Shown: piece after piece, positions 44,895 to 51,830 of the stretch
Layout of the letters: each line of letters opens with the position of its first letter
Position numbering within the stretch: position 1 is the first letter of the stretch
From: Cedecea neteri
Lineage (GTDB): Bacteria > Pseudomonadota > Gammaproteobacteria > Enterobacterales > Enterobacteriaceae
Direction: 5' to 3'
Assembly (NCBI RefSeq): GCF_000758325.1
Contig: NZ_CP009459.1
Coordinates: 3,224,001-3,288,000 of the forward strand
DNA length: 64,000 nucleotides
Notes under the pieces: generated by a model
What the model saw: the letters and a program-made list of their open reading frames with translations, nothing else
The model's database searches: none
What the model was told of the DNA's origin: nothing
Translations under genes and position numbers: made by a program

Positions 44895-46520
44895 TTAGTG
44901 TTTTTCAAGCCAGGCGGCGTAGAACGACGGGCGTCCAACTGCTTCAAACGCCACGCCTTTCAGCCACGGCGCACCGGCAAAAACCTGCGGCTCTTCAAAG
45001 ATCGGAATGACGTAGGCCTGGTCGATAAGATAGCGCTGGGCATCGCCCGCCAGCGCCAGGCGCTTCTGTGGATCCACTTCGGAAGAGATGCCTACCAGCA
45101 GGGCGTTCAGCTTGTCGTCGGTAAACTGCGAGGTGGCGCTGAGGCCGCCTTTTTGCAGCAGGGCATCGCGGTTGGCCGGGTGGAACTGGCTTTTGATCAC
45201 GTCCGGGTCGGCGCGGCCCACTTCGATGACGTTCACCCCGGTTTTCTGCGGATCGTTGGTGTCCAGCACCCGGCTTCCGGCATCCCCGGCGCGCACGCTC
45301 AGGCCCACGCCGATTTGCTTCCACTGCTGGGCAACCAGCTGCAGGACTTCTTTGTTCTGCGGCTGCGGCAGGGATTCGTAAATGGTCAGCGCCAGGGGCT
45401 TGCCGTCTTTCTGGCGAATGCCGTTGCTGCCTTTTTGCCAGCCAGCTTCATCGAGCAGCTTGTTGGCCAGCGCCGGGTCGTATTTCAGCTTGTCGCGCAG
45501 GTCAACATAGCCCGCCGCGGTGCTGGCGATCACCGAGGTGGCAACCGGGTAGTTAGCGGAGAACAGGGTGTCGACAACCTGCTGAGCGTTGGTACCGTGC
45601 AGCAGCGCCTGGCGAACTTTGACGTCGGCGACCAGCGGGTTATCCGGGCGCAGCGCTATGCCGTCGTTCACGCCCCGGGTTGGGGCAGCGTAAATGGGGA
45701 ATTTCTGATCGGTGGCTTGTTTCTCGTCATAGGCCTGTACCTGGCGAATAAAGTCCGCCTGGCCTGCCAGCAGCGCGCCGATGCGCACGCTGTCTTCCGG
45801 CGTCACCAGAATCTTAATGCCGTCGAGGTTGGCTGGCCCCTGCTGCGGGCTGTTTTTCGGCCCCCACTGGTAGTCCTTGCGTGCCACCAAGTCGACTTCA
45901 CGGCCCAGGGTTTCGTTTTGTACCACGAACGGGCCGGAACCGATGATATTGCGGGCATCGCCCAGCTCGTCAAAGGTGCGCGCCAGCGTTTTCAGGGAAA
46001 CCAGGCCGGAGCCGATGGTTGCCGTGCCCTGTAAAAAGCCCGGTGACGGTTTTTTGAAGAAGAACTTCACGGTCAGCGGGTCAACAACCTCACTATGATC
46101 GTAGTTGTTGATCACCTCAGATACCGGCAGGCGCAGGGCTTTGTTGCCGAGGCCGTAGGTATCAAAGTTTTTGGCCACGGCATTGGCGTCCAGCGGGGTG
46201 CCGTCGGAGAAAGTCACGCCAGGGCGCAGCTTGAAGGTGTATTCGGTTTTGTCGGCATTGCTGGTCCAGGATTCGGCAATCCACGGTTCTACTTCCAGCG
46301 TTTTGGGGTTTTGCCAGGTCAGTTTGTCGGTGATTTGATTCAGGATGCCGCCGTTCGGGTAAAAGCCCCCGGCCGGAGGATAAAGGTTGGTGTGAGCCTG
46401 TTGTTCCAGGTAGACCAATTCCCCGCCTTTTACCGGGGCGGCGCTGGTGCTGAAAGCAGCAAAGGCTGCTGCTAATGCCAGACCGCGAGCGATCGTGTTC
46501 TGGCGAGGCGATGATGGCAT
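44895..46520 (-). CDS. ABC transporter substrate-binding protein, dipeptide/opine class (KPN_01854 type)
   Basis: 541 residues, SBP family 5. A Sec signal peptide (RGLALAAAFAAFSTSAA, cleavage near residue 28) has no lipobox Cys, so the protein is free in the periplasm. The domain includes the typical ESWTSNADKTEYTFKLRPGV and SDGTPLDANAV segments. From memory it matches a family named for Klebsiella KPN_01854 that always travels with a luciferase-like monooxygenase. It is the first gene of the operon. Its Shine-Dalgarno AAAGGA lies 7 nt before ATG and falls inside a long leader hairpin (46528-46597). Confidence 0.88.
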   Translation of the reverse strand: MPSSPRQNTIARGLALAAAFAAFSTSAAPVKGGELVYLEQQAHTNLYPPAGGFYPNGGILNQITDKLTWQNPKTLEVEPWIAESWTSNADKTEYTFKLRPGVTFSDGTPLDANAVAKNFDTYGLGNKALRLPVSEVINNYDHSEVVDPLTVKFFFKKPSPGFLQGTATIGSGLVSLKTLARTFDELGDARNIIGSGPFVVQNETLGREVDLVARKDYQWGPKNSPQQGPANLDGIKILVTPEDSVRIGALLAGQADFIRQVQAYDEKQATDQKFPIYAAPTRGVNDGIALRPDNPLVADVKVRQALLHGTNAQQVVDTLFSANYPVATSVIASTAAGYVDLRDKLKYDPALANKLLDEAGWQKGSNGIRQKDGKPLALTIYESLPQPQNKEVLQLVAQQWKQIGVGLSVRAGDAGSRVLDTNDPQKTGVNVIEVGRADPDVIKSQFHPANRDALLQKGGLSATSQFTDDKLNALLVGISSEVDPQKRLALAGDAQRYLIDQAYVIPIFEEPQVFAGAPWLKGVAFEAVGRPSFYAAWLEKH

Positions 46521-46527
46521 GGTGTTG

Positions 46528-46597
46528 TCCTTTATTGTCTGATTGTTAGCGGCGCACGCAGCGCCTTGAAACTCATAACAACTCAGGCAATAAAGGA
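46528..46597 (-). promoter_or_regulatory. Leader hairpin covering the Shine-Dalgarno of the binding-protein gene
   Basis: On the minus-strand transcript, TCCTTTATTG pairs with CAATAAAGGA (10 bp), then CTGA with TCAG (4 bp), then TTGTTA with TAACAA (6 bp), interrupted only by one mismatch and one bulged base. The tip carries a GC hairpin GGCGC-TGCGT-GCGCC. The 3' arm contains AAAGGA, 7 nt upstream of the ATG at 46520, so a folded leader would hide the ribosome site. The pairing is seen directly; regulation by temperature, ligand or small RNA is inference. Confidence 0.6.
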
Positions 46598-46638
46598 TGA
46601 GAACGAAGAAAATTTACTAACGATTGTTGAAAATCAAC

Positions 46639-46878
46639 TTAACGCAAATAGGTGGCTGGCCGTCTGTGGGTGACCGCATGATGGTGTTCGCGAAAATCAT
46701 CAGCGGAATCTTCTGCCGCCTGGCGCAGTTCGTCGCTGTCTGCCTGGTGGCTAAGCTGAATGTCCATATCTTTCACCACGAAGTATTCATGCCCGTGGCG
46801 TTCAGCCATGGTCTGGCCGGAGAAGAGTGCGGTAACAATTAATAACAGGATAATGTTGAGCGGTTGTTTTATTGCCAT
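46639..46878 (-). CDS. Small secreted His-rich protein, uncharacterised
   Basis: 79 residues; family not recognised. A clear signal peptide (NIILLLIVTALFSGQTMA, cleavage near residue 24) leaves a mature peptide of about 55 residues with scattered His, including HGHEY and REHHHAVTH, and many acidic residues. This suggests a periplasmic protein that might bind metal. ATG 46878 is chosen because AAGG lies about 9 nt upstream; ATG 46914 lacks a ribosome site. It lies upstream of, and on the same strand as, the ABC importer operon, with the hairpin leader in between. Confidence 0.6.
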   Translation of the reverse strand: MAIKQPLNIILLLIVTALFSGQTMAERHGHEYFVVKDMDIQLSHQADSDELRQAAEDSADDFREHHHAVTHRRPATYLR

Positions 46879-46925
46879 CTTGCCACGCCTTGTAAATGTT
46901 TTTTCTTGAGCCATTGTTGTTTGTA

Positions 46926-47103
46926 CCCCTCACCCTAACCCTCTCCCCAAAGGGGAGAGGGGATAAAAACTTTCGCAGTTTGTCTTTCCTATCCTGTGCG
47001 AAATGAGGGCACTGTTTCCTGGTTTCCCCCTCCCTGTGCGAAATGAGGGCACTGTTTCCTGATTTCCCCCTCTCCCCTCAGGGGAGAGGGCCGGGGTGAG
47101 GGG
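46926..47103. repeat. Palindromic intergenic repeat element, copy 2
   Basis: 178 bp bounded by inverted repeats of 23 bp matching at 20 positions: CCCCTCACCC then CCCTCTCCCC on the left (46926-46948), and GGGGAGAGGG then GGGGTGAGGGG on the right (47081-47103). Each end folds into its own hairpin. It shares its ends with the element at 27299-27395 but has a longer interior holding a 40-bp tandem duplication. The rest of this gene-free stretch (47104-47275) shows nothing I can identify. Confidence 0.75.
46993..47072. repeat. 40-bp tandem duplication inside repeat element
   Basis: Two adjacent 40-bp units (46993-47032 and 47033-47072), each beginning CCTGTGCGAAATGAGGGC, differ at one position (GGTTT versus GATTT). 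They fill most of the interior of the palindromic element. Confidence 0.9.
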
Positions 47104-47275
47104 CTTTGTCAGCACGGAACCTGGCTACTCTAGCGATAATCCCAGTGCGAAACTATTCGGCGAATCAAAAGTGATTTAAAGGTTTGTCAGCAAGGTAAAA
47201 ACGGGCAAGGAAGGCGTTTTGTTGCGCTGTGGTTAAGGCTGAATATGCGAAGGGCCGCGCAAAAGCGGCAGCCCA

Positions 47276-47599
47276 TCAGTGAATACCGGCGAGGCGAAGG
47301 AGCGCGGTCACCAGAGCCGCAGCGATAATGACAAAAATCAGTGGCACTTTGCGCCAGGCAAGGAATACGGCCACGGCAACGCCTGCAAACCTGGCGTATC
47401 CGGCGAAATGAGCGCCTTCAAAAAAGGTGGTTGCCAGCGCCACGGAAAACAGCAGCGTCGTTGCCCCGTCATTAAGCAGCTTTTGTGAGCGTTCGGAAAG
47501 CGCCAGCTTGCTGCCTAGCTTTGCGCCGCTAAAGCGCATCAGCCAGGTTCCCGCGGACAGTACAGCCAGTCCGGCAAGCACGGTAAATGTATTGGTCAT
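47276..47599 (-). CDS. AzlD-family small membrane subunit
   Basis: 107 residues with about three or four membrane helices (NTFTVLAGLAVLSAGTWLMR; TLLFSVALATTF; VAVAVFLAWRKVPLIFVIIA). This matches the AzlD/YgaH family. AzlD pairs with AzlC to export branched-chain amino acids or analogues such as azaleucine. The start overlaps the AzlC-like stop by one base, so the two are coupled. The exact substrate is not shown. Confidence 0.87.
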   Translation of the reverse strand: MTNTFTVLAGLAVLSAGTWLMRFSGAKLGSKLALSERSQKLLNDGATTLLFSVALATTFFEGAHFAGYARFAGVAVAVFLAWRKVPLIFVIIAAALVTALLRLAGIH

Positions 47600-48261
47600 T
47601 ATTTTTTCCTCGCCAGCAGGCCCAGCATTGAAAGCAGCACCGGCAGGCCAACGGGGGCGAAAGGCGTAGCGGCAAGTGAAATGGCGGCTCCGGTCGAGGC
47701 GCGAACCAGGGTGGTACGGCTTTTAAACGCCGGGATCACCAGCGCCAACAGGATAGCCGGGAAAACAGCGTCCAGGCCGATAACCTCCGGGGAGGGAAGC
47801 AGGCTGCCAACGCCTGCGCCGAGCAGCGTACCTGCGGGCCAGAAGAGTGCGACGCCAGCCCCGCAGAGCCAGTAGGCGGCTTTGCGTTTTTCAGGCGTGG
47901 CCTGGGAAAGCCCGAACACGACGCTCTCGTCGTTCATGATATGGCAGCCCAGCAGGCTTAGCAGGCGCGTGCCCACCAGTTCCCGCACGGCGACGCCAAA
48001 CGGAATATGCCTGGCGTTGACCAGCAGGCCGGCCATCGCGGCGGCAAAAGGATTACCGCCGCTGGCGATAATGCCGATAAACATAAATTCGGATGCCCCC
48101 GCCAGCACGACGAAAGAGGCCAGAACCGGCAGCCAGAGCGGGAAGCCGTAGGCCATCGCAAGGGAGCCGTAGGACACGCCCACGACGCCGACGGCAAGGC
48201 AGACCAGGAAAATCGCTTTTTTGGTGTCTCCGGGCAGGGTGCGGAGGTGTTCGCGCATCAT
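47599..48261 (-). CDS. AzlC-family amino-acid exporter, large subunit
   Basis: 220 residues with several membrane helices; the N-terminal region (VGVVGVSYGSLAMAYGFPLWL then VLAGASEFMFIGIIASGG) is the AzlC/YgaZ signature. With the AzlD-like partner it forms a branched-chain amino acid (or analogue) efflux system. I chose ATG 48261 with GGAA about 9-12 nt upstream; the frame is open to 48318, but that segment (MVADCGHYNGDF...) looks like untranslated leader and runs into the operator region shared with the divergent regulator. Confidence 0.85.
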   Translation of the reverse strand: MMREHLRTLPGDTKKAIFLVCLAVGVVGVSYGSLAMAYGFPLWLPVLASFVVLAGASEFMFIGIIASGGNPFAAAMAGLLVNARHIPFGVAVRELVGTRLLSLLGCHIMNDESVVFGLSQATPEKRKAAYWLCGAGVALFWPAGTLLGAGVGSLLPSPEVIGLDAVFPAILLALVIPAFKSRTTLVRASTGAAISLAATPFAPVGLPVLLSMLGLLARKK

Positions 48262-48325
48262 TGAATGTTTTCCATATCGAACGAAATCGCCATTATAATG
48301 ACCGCAATCTGCTACCATATCAAGC

Positions 48326-48338
48326 GAACGAATCGTTC
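48326..48338. promoter_or_regulatory. Candidate operator between azlCD and XRE-cupin regulator
   Basis: GAACGA-A-TCGTTC is a perfect 6-bp inverted repeat with a 1-bp centre. Related half-sites TCGAACGA and TCGAAC lie on either side within the same 100-bp divergent region. It is 27 bp before the regulator start, a good place for autoregulation and control of azlCD. Confidence 0.55.
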
Positions 48339-48364
48339 ATTTTATCGAACAGTAGGGGAGTTTT

Positions 48365-48913
48365 ATGACCCAGCCAATAGACACTATCGCCAAAAGCCTG
48401 GTGCGGGAACGCGGCCGTGCGGGTCTGTCGCTGGCGGAAGTGGCCCGCAGAGCCGGGATTGCGAAATCCACGCTTTCACAGCTGGAGGCCGGGAACGGCA
48501 ATCCTAGCCTGGAGACGCTTTGGGCGCTGTGCGTGGCGTTGAATATCCCGTTCGCCACGCTGCTGGAGCCGCAGAGTGCCAGAACGCAGATTATTCGCCG
48601 GGGAGAAGGCAGCCGCATTGCCGCCGAACAGGCTAATTATGTCGCTATTTTGCTGGCAACCTGTCCTCCAGGCGTGCGTCGGGATATCTATCTGGTCGAA
48701 GCGCAGCCCGGCACGCCAAGGCTGTCAGAGCCGCATCCGCCGGGTTCGGTGGAACATATGATTGTGACGCAGGGGCGGGCGCTGGTCGGCCTGACGGAAT
48801 CTGCCGCAGAGCTGGGCGTCGGGGACTATATTTGCTACCCGGCAGATCAGCCGCATATTTTCCGGGCGCTGGAGCCGGACACGATGGCCATTATGGTGGC
48901 CGAGCAAAACTAA
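48365..48913 (+). CDS. XRE-family transcriptional regulator with cupin domain
   Basis: 182 residues. The helix-turn-helix is at about residues 10-65 (LSLAEVARRAGIAKSTLSQL EAG region) and a C-terminal cupin sensor barrel at about 100-178 (EPHPPGSVEHMIV and GDYICYPADQPHIFRA). It is divergent to azlCD across 103 bp with an inverted repeat, so it very likely controls that pair, perhaps sensing an amino acid through the cupin. GGGAG before ATG 48365 gives a clear ribosome site. Confidence 0.88.
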   Translation: MTQPIDTIAKSLVRERGRAGLSLAEVARRAGIAKSTLSQLEAGNGNPSLETLWALCVALNIPFATLLEPQSARTQIIRRGEGSRIAAEQANYVAILLATCPPGVRRDIYLVEAQPGTPRLSEPHPPGSVEHMIVTQGRALVGLTESAAELGVGDYICYPADQPHIFRALEPDTMAIMVAEQN

Positions 48914-48918
48914 CAGAC

Positions 48919-48945
48919 CCGGGCCGCCGTGATAAGACAGCCCGG
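48919..48945. terminator. Weak hairpin between converging genes
   Basis: CCGGGC (48919-48924) pairs with GCCCGG (48940-48945) over a 15-nt loop. No T-run follows. It lies between the XRE-cupin gene and the converging SMR gene. Confidence 0.3.
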
Positions 48946-48955
48946 AAGGAGTTGG

Positions 48956-49285
48956 TTAATGAGCAACGGATTTAGAAAAGAGGTTAATAACCAGCACACC
49001 AAGTATAATCAGCGCCATCCCTGCCAGTGCAGGCCAGTCGAGTTTCTGCCCGAGGAAAAGCCAGCCAATCATGCCAATCAGCACGATGCCGGCGCCGGAC
49101 CAGATGGCATAAATGATCCCGGTTGGGATAGTGCGCATGGTAATAGATAGCGCGTAAAATGCGACAGCATAAAAAAGAATCGTGACGACGCTTGGCCACA
49201 GGCGGCTGAAACCATCGGAAAGTTTTAACGCGGTGGTAGCAATCACTTCGGCAACGATTGCGAGAATAAGCCAGCTGTAGGTCAT
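48956..49285 (-). CDS. emrE: Small multidrug resistance (SMR) efflux protein, EmrE-like
   Basis: 109 residues, four membrane helices. The essential membrane Glu is at residue 13 (ILAIVAEVIATTALK). Other SMR signatures are LSDGFSRLWPS, IPTGIIYAIWSGAGIVLI and LVINLFSKS at the end. It exchanges lipophilic cations such as quaternary ammonium compounds for protons as a dual-topology dimer. The sequence aligns along its length with E. coli EmrE from memory, so the symbol marks similarity rather than tested function. It stands alone, converging on the XRE-cupin gene. Confidence 0.87.
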   Translation of the reverse strand: MTYSWLILAIVAEVIATTALKLSDGFSRLWPSVVTILFYAVAFYALSITMRTIPTGIIYAIWSGAGIVLIGMIGWLFLGQKLDWPALAGMALIILGVLVINLFSKSVAH

Positions 49286-49604
49286 GTCGGTGTATCCAGT
49301 GAGAGACGGCGGTTGCGGAGCGTTATTTTGACCTGGTGCCGTATTTTTCGAAAGACGGATAAGTAAAAAGGCGTATTCATCCTGATGAATGTTTATGAAC
49401 TGTTTAATTTGTTAATTAAAGAGTATTTCGCTGACTTTTCGGTTAATAGGTGGATTCTTTAATGTTGAGGAAAGAAAATAGCGAGATATTGTTCTTTATA
49501 TGAATATTCCTGTCACTTATGATACCGGTAACATTCTAAGGCATAACTTTATGCCTGTGATGTCGGGAGATGTCGTTAACGATAAATAACCTCTGGGGTG
49601 AGGC
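49286..49604. other. Divergent intergenic region upstream of nfrB
   Basis: 319 bp between the SMR gene and nfrB. It is AT-rich over 49370-49520. GGGGTGAGG just before ATG 49605 is the ribosome site of nfrB. No operator or RNA gene could be identified with confidence. Confidence 0.4.
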
Positions 49605-51830
49605 ATGGACTGGTTAGTAGACTATTTTTCTACTTATCTGTATGGGTTGAAGGTCATAGCGATTGGGTTGGCGATTCTGATGCTTATCAGCGGAATCGAC
49701 GATCTGTTTATTGATATTGTATTCTGGGTCCGCCGCCTTTGGCGCGCCTGTACCGTTTATCGTCGGCATAACCATTTAGGCTATAAGCAGCTGTATGAAC
49801 CACAGGAAAAGCCGCTTGCCATTATGGTACCGGCCTGGAATGAAACCGGCGTCATTGGCAATATGGCGAGCCTTGCGGCAAGCACGCTCGACTACGAAAA
49901 CTACCATATTTTCGTCGGTACATACCCCAACGACCCTGACACGCAGCGCGACGTCGATGAGGTGTGTGCCCGTTTCCCTAACGTTCACAAAGTGGTTTGC
50001 GCCCGCCCAGGCCCCACCAGTAAAGCCGACTGTCTGAATAACATCCTTGATGCGATTTTGCAGTTTGAGCGTAACGCCCGGTTCTCCTTTTCAGGGTTTA
50101 TTCTGCATGATGCAGAAGATGTTATTTCCCCGATGGAACTGCGGCTGTTCAATTATCTCGTTGACCGTAAAGATTTAATTCAGATTCCGGTTTACCCCTT
50201 TGAGCGCAGCTGGACCCATTTCACCAGCCTGAGCTATCTCGACGAGTTCTCCGAGCTGCACGGTAAAGATGTCCCGGTGCGTGAGGCGCTGGCAGGCCAG
50301 GTGCCAAGCGCTGGCGTTGGCACCTGCTTCAGTCGCCGCGCGGTGCTGGCGCTGCTTGCTGATGGTGACGGTATCGCCTTTGATGTGCAAAGTCTGACCG
50401 AAGACTATGACATCGGTTTCCGCCTGCGGCAAAAAGGCATGGAGGAAATATTCTGTCGTTTCCCGGTGGTGGATGACACCGATCGTTCCGCAAGGCCGTT
50501 CGGCCAGCGTAAACGCACCGCAAAAGTGATCTGCGTGCGTGAATATTTCCCGGATACGTACACGACGGCGGTGCGTCAAAAATCCCGCTGGATTATTGGT
50601 ATTGTTTTTCAGGGATTTAAGACGCATCGCTGGAGTAACAATTGGGTACTTAACTACTTCCTGTGGCGCGACAGGAAAGGCGCCGTGGCTAACTTTCTGA
50701 GCTTTGCCGCCATGCTGGTGATGCTGCAGCTGGTGGCGCTGTTAATTTATCAGCGCAGCGTTGAAGGCGCCTGGCAGTTCCTGTCGATCTTTGTCGGCGG
50801 CGCATGGCTCAGCACCCTGTTGTGGATAAACTTTTTCCTGATGGCCAACCGAATTTTACAGCGAATTATTTTCGTCACCGGTTACTACGGCTTAGGGCAG
50901 GGACTGATGTCCATTCCACGCCTGTTCTGGGGCAACTTGATCAACTTTATGGCCAACTGGCGTGCGATTCGTCAGGTGATTCAGCATGGTGACCCGAGGC
51001 GCGTGGCCTGGGATAAAACAACCCATGACTTCCCGACCGTCAATACCCGCAACCGTGCGCTGCGTCCGCTGGGTGAAATTCTGGTCAGCCAGGGCGTTAT
51101 TAGCGAAGAGCAGCTGATGGATGCGCTGCAAAACAGAGTACCTGGCCTCAAACTCGGGGGCAGCCTCGTTAACCGCGGGGTGATTACGGCCCAACAGCTA
51201 GCGCGTGCTCTTGCAGAACAGGCAAGCGTGCCGATGGAAATCATCGACAGCCGTCGTTTAGATGAGAAGTTGGTTAAATCGGTGTCGGCAAATGTGGCGC
51301 TGCACTACGCGGTGCTACCGCTACGTGAGGAGCAGGGAACGCTGATTTTTGCCAGCGAAAGCGCCATTGACCCCGTTTCTCTTGCTGCGCTGGGGCGCAA
51401 AGTTCAGCGTCCAGTGAGCTACATTATCGTGCCGCGCGGTGAAGTTGTGGTGGGGCTACGGCGGTGGTATCTCCAGTCTGAGAACGACCCGTCGGAACTG
51501 CTCACCAGAGCAGTCAATGCGGAAATGCTAAGTCCGGAGCAGGCCGAGGCTATCTGGCAGGAGTATGTCTCCGGGCAAATTTTGTTTGCCGAAGTGCTGA
51601 TTACGGAAAGTCACCTGGATGAGGCGGTACTGAAAGCGGTACTGCTGCGCTATGAACGCAGCGAAATGCAGTTTGGTGATTTCCTGGTGCAGGAACAAGT
51701 TGTCGACCAACACGCGGTCGATCACGCGCTGGAACAGCAGAAAATACTCCAGCCTTCTTTGAGTGGGCTGATGCATAAAGCCGGGTTAAGCAGCCTGCAA
51801 ATCTCCAGCCTTGCAGGAGAAATAGCATGA
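49605..51830 (+). CDS. nfrB: NfrB, inner-membrane glycosyltransferase with c-di-GMP-binding domain
   Basis: 741 residues. N-terminal membrane helix (LKVIAIGLAILMLISGIDDL), a GT2-type glycosyltransferase domain (about 70-340; IMVPAWNE, HDAEDVISP, TEDYDIGFRLRQKG, QKSRWIIG), further membrane helices (about 360-450), and a C-terminal MshEN-type domain (about 480-730) with repeated LG-xx-L-xxx-G-xI-xxx-QL patterns known to bind c-di-GMP. In E. coli NfrB is needed for phage N4 infection and, when activated by c-di-GMP, makes a secreted exopolysaccharide that serves in N4 recognition. Its stop overlaps nfrA (ATGA), and ybcH follows, as in E. coli. Confidence 0.93.
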   Translation: MDWLVDYFSTYLYGLKVIAIGLAILMLISGIDDLFIDIVFWVRRLWRACTVYRRHNHLGYKQLYEPQEKPLAIMVPAWNETGVIGNMASLAASTLDYENYHIFVGTYPNDPDTQRDVDEVCARFPNVHKVVCARPGPTSKADCLNNILDAILQFERNARFSFSGFILHDAEDVISPMELRLFNYLVDRKDLIQIPVYPFERSWTHFTSLSYLDEFSELHGKDVPVREALAGQVPSAGVGTCFSRRAVLALLADGDGIAFDVQSLTEDYDIGFRLRQKGMEEIFCRFPVVDDTDRSARPFGQRKRTAKVICVREYFPDTYTTAVRQKSRWIIGIVFQGFKTHRWSNNWVLNYFLWRDRKGAVANFLSFAAMLVMLQLVALLIYQRSVEGAWQFLSIFVGGAWLSTLLWINFFLMANRILQRIIFVTGYYGLGQGLMSIPRLFWGNLINFMANWRAIRQVIQHGDPRRVAWDKTTHDFPTVNTRNRALRPLGEILVSQGVISEEQLMDALQNRVPGLKLGGSLVNRGVITAQQLARALAEQASVPMEIIDSRRLDEKLVKSVSANVALHYAVLPLREEQGTLIFASESAIDPVSLAALGRKVQRPVSYIIVPRGEVVVGLRRWYLQSENDPSELLTRAVNAEMLSPEQAEAIWQEYVSGQILFAEVLITESHLDEAVLKAVLLRYERSEMQFGDFLVQEQVVDQHAVDHALEQQKILQPSLSGLMHKAGLSSLQISSLAGEIA

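Noticed and set aside
44664..46034. A 456-codon plus-strand open frame opposite the binding-protein and DppB-like genes.
   Set aside because: It is antisense to two well-supported genes, with low-complexity content typical of shadow frames.
46993..47072. Two direct 40-bp repeats considered as a CRISPR remnant.
   Set aside because: The units are directly adjacent without unique spacers, number only two, and sit inside a palindromic element; no cas gene is present.
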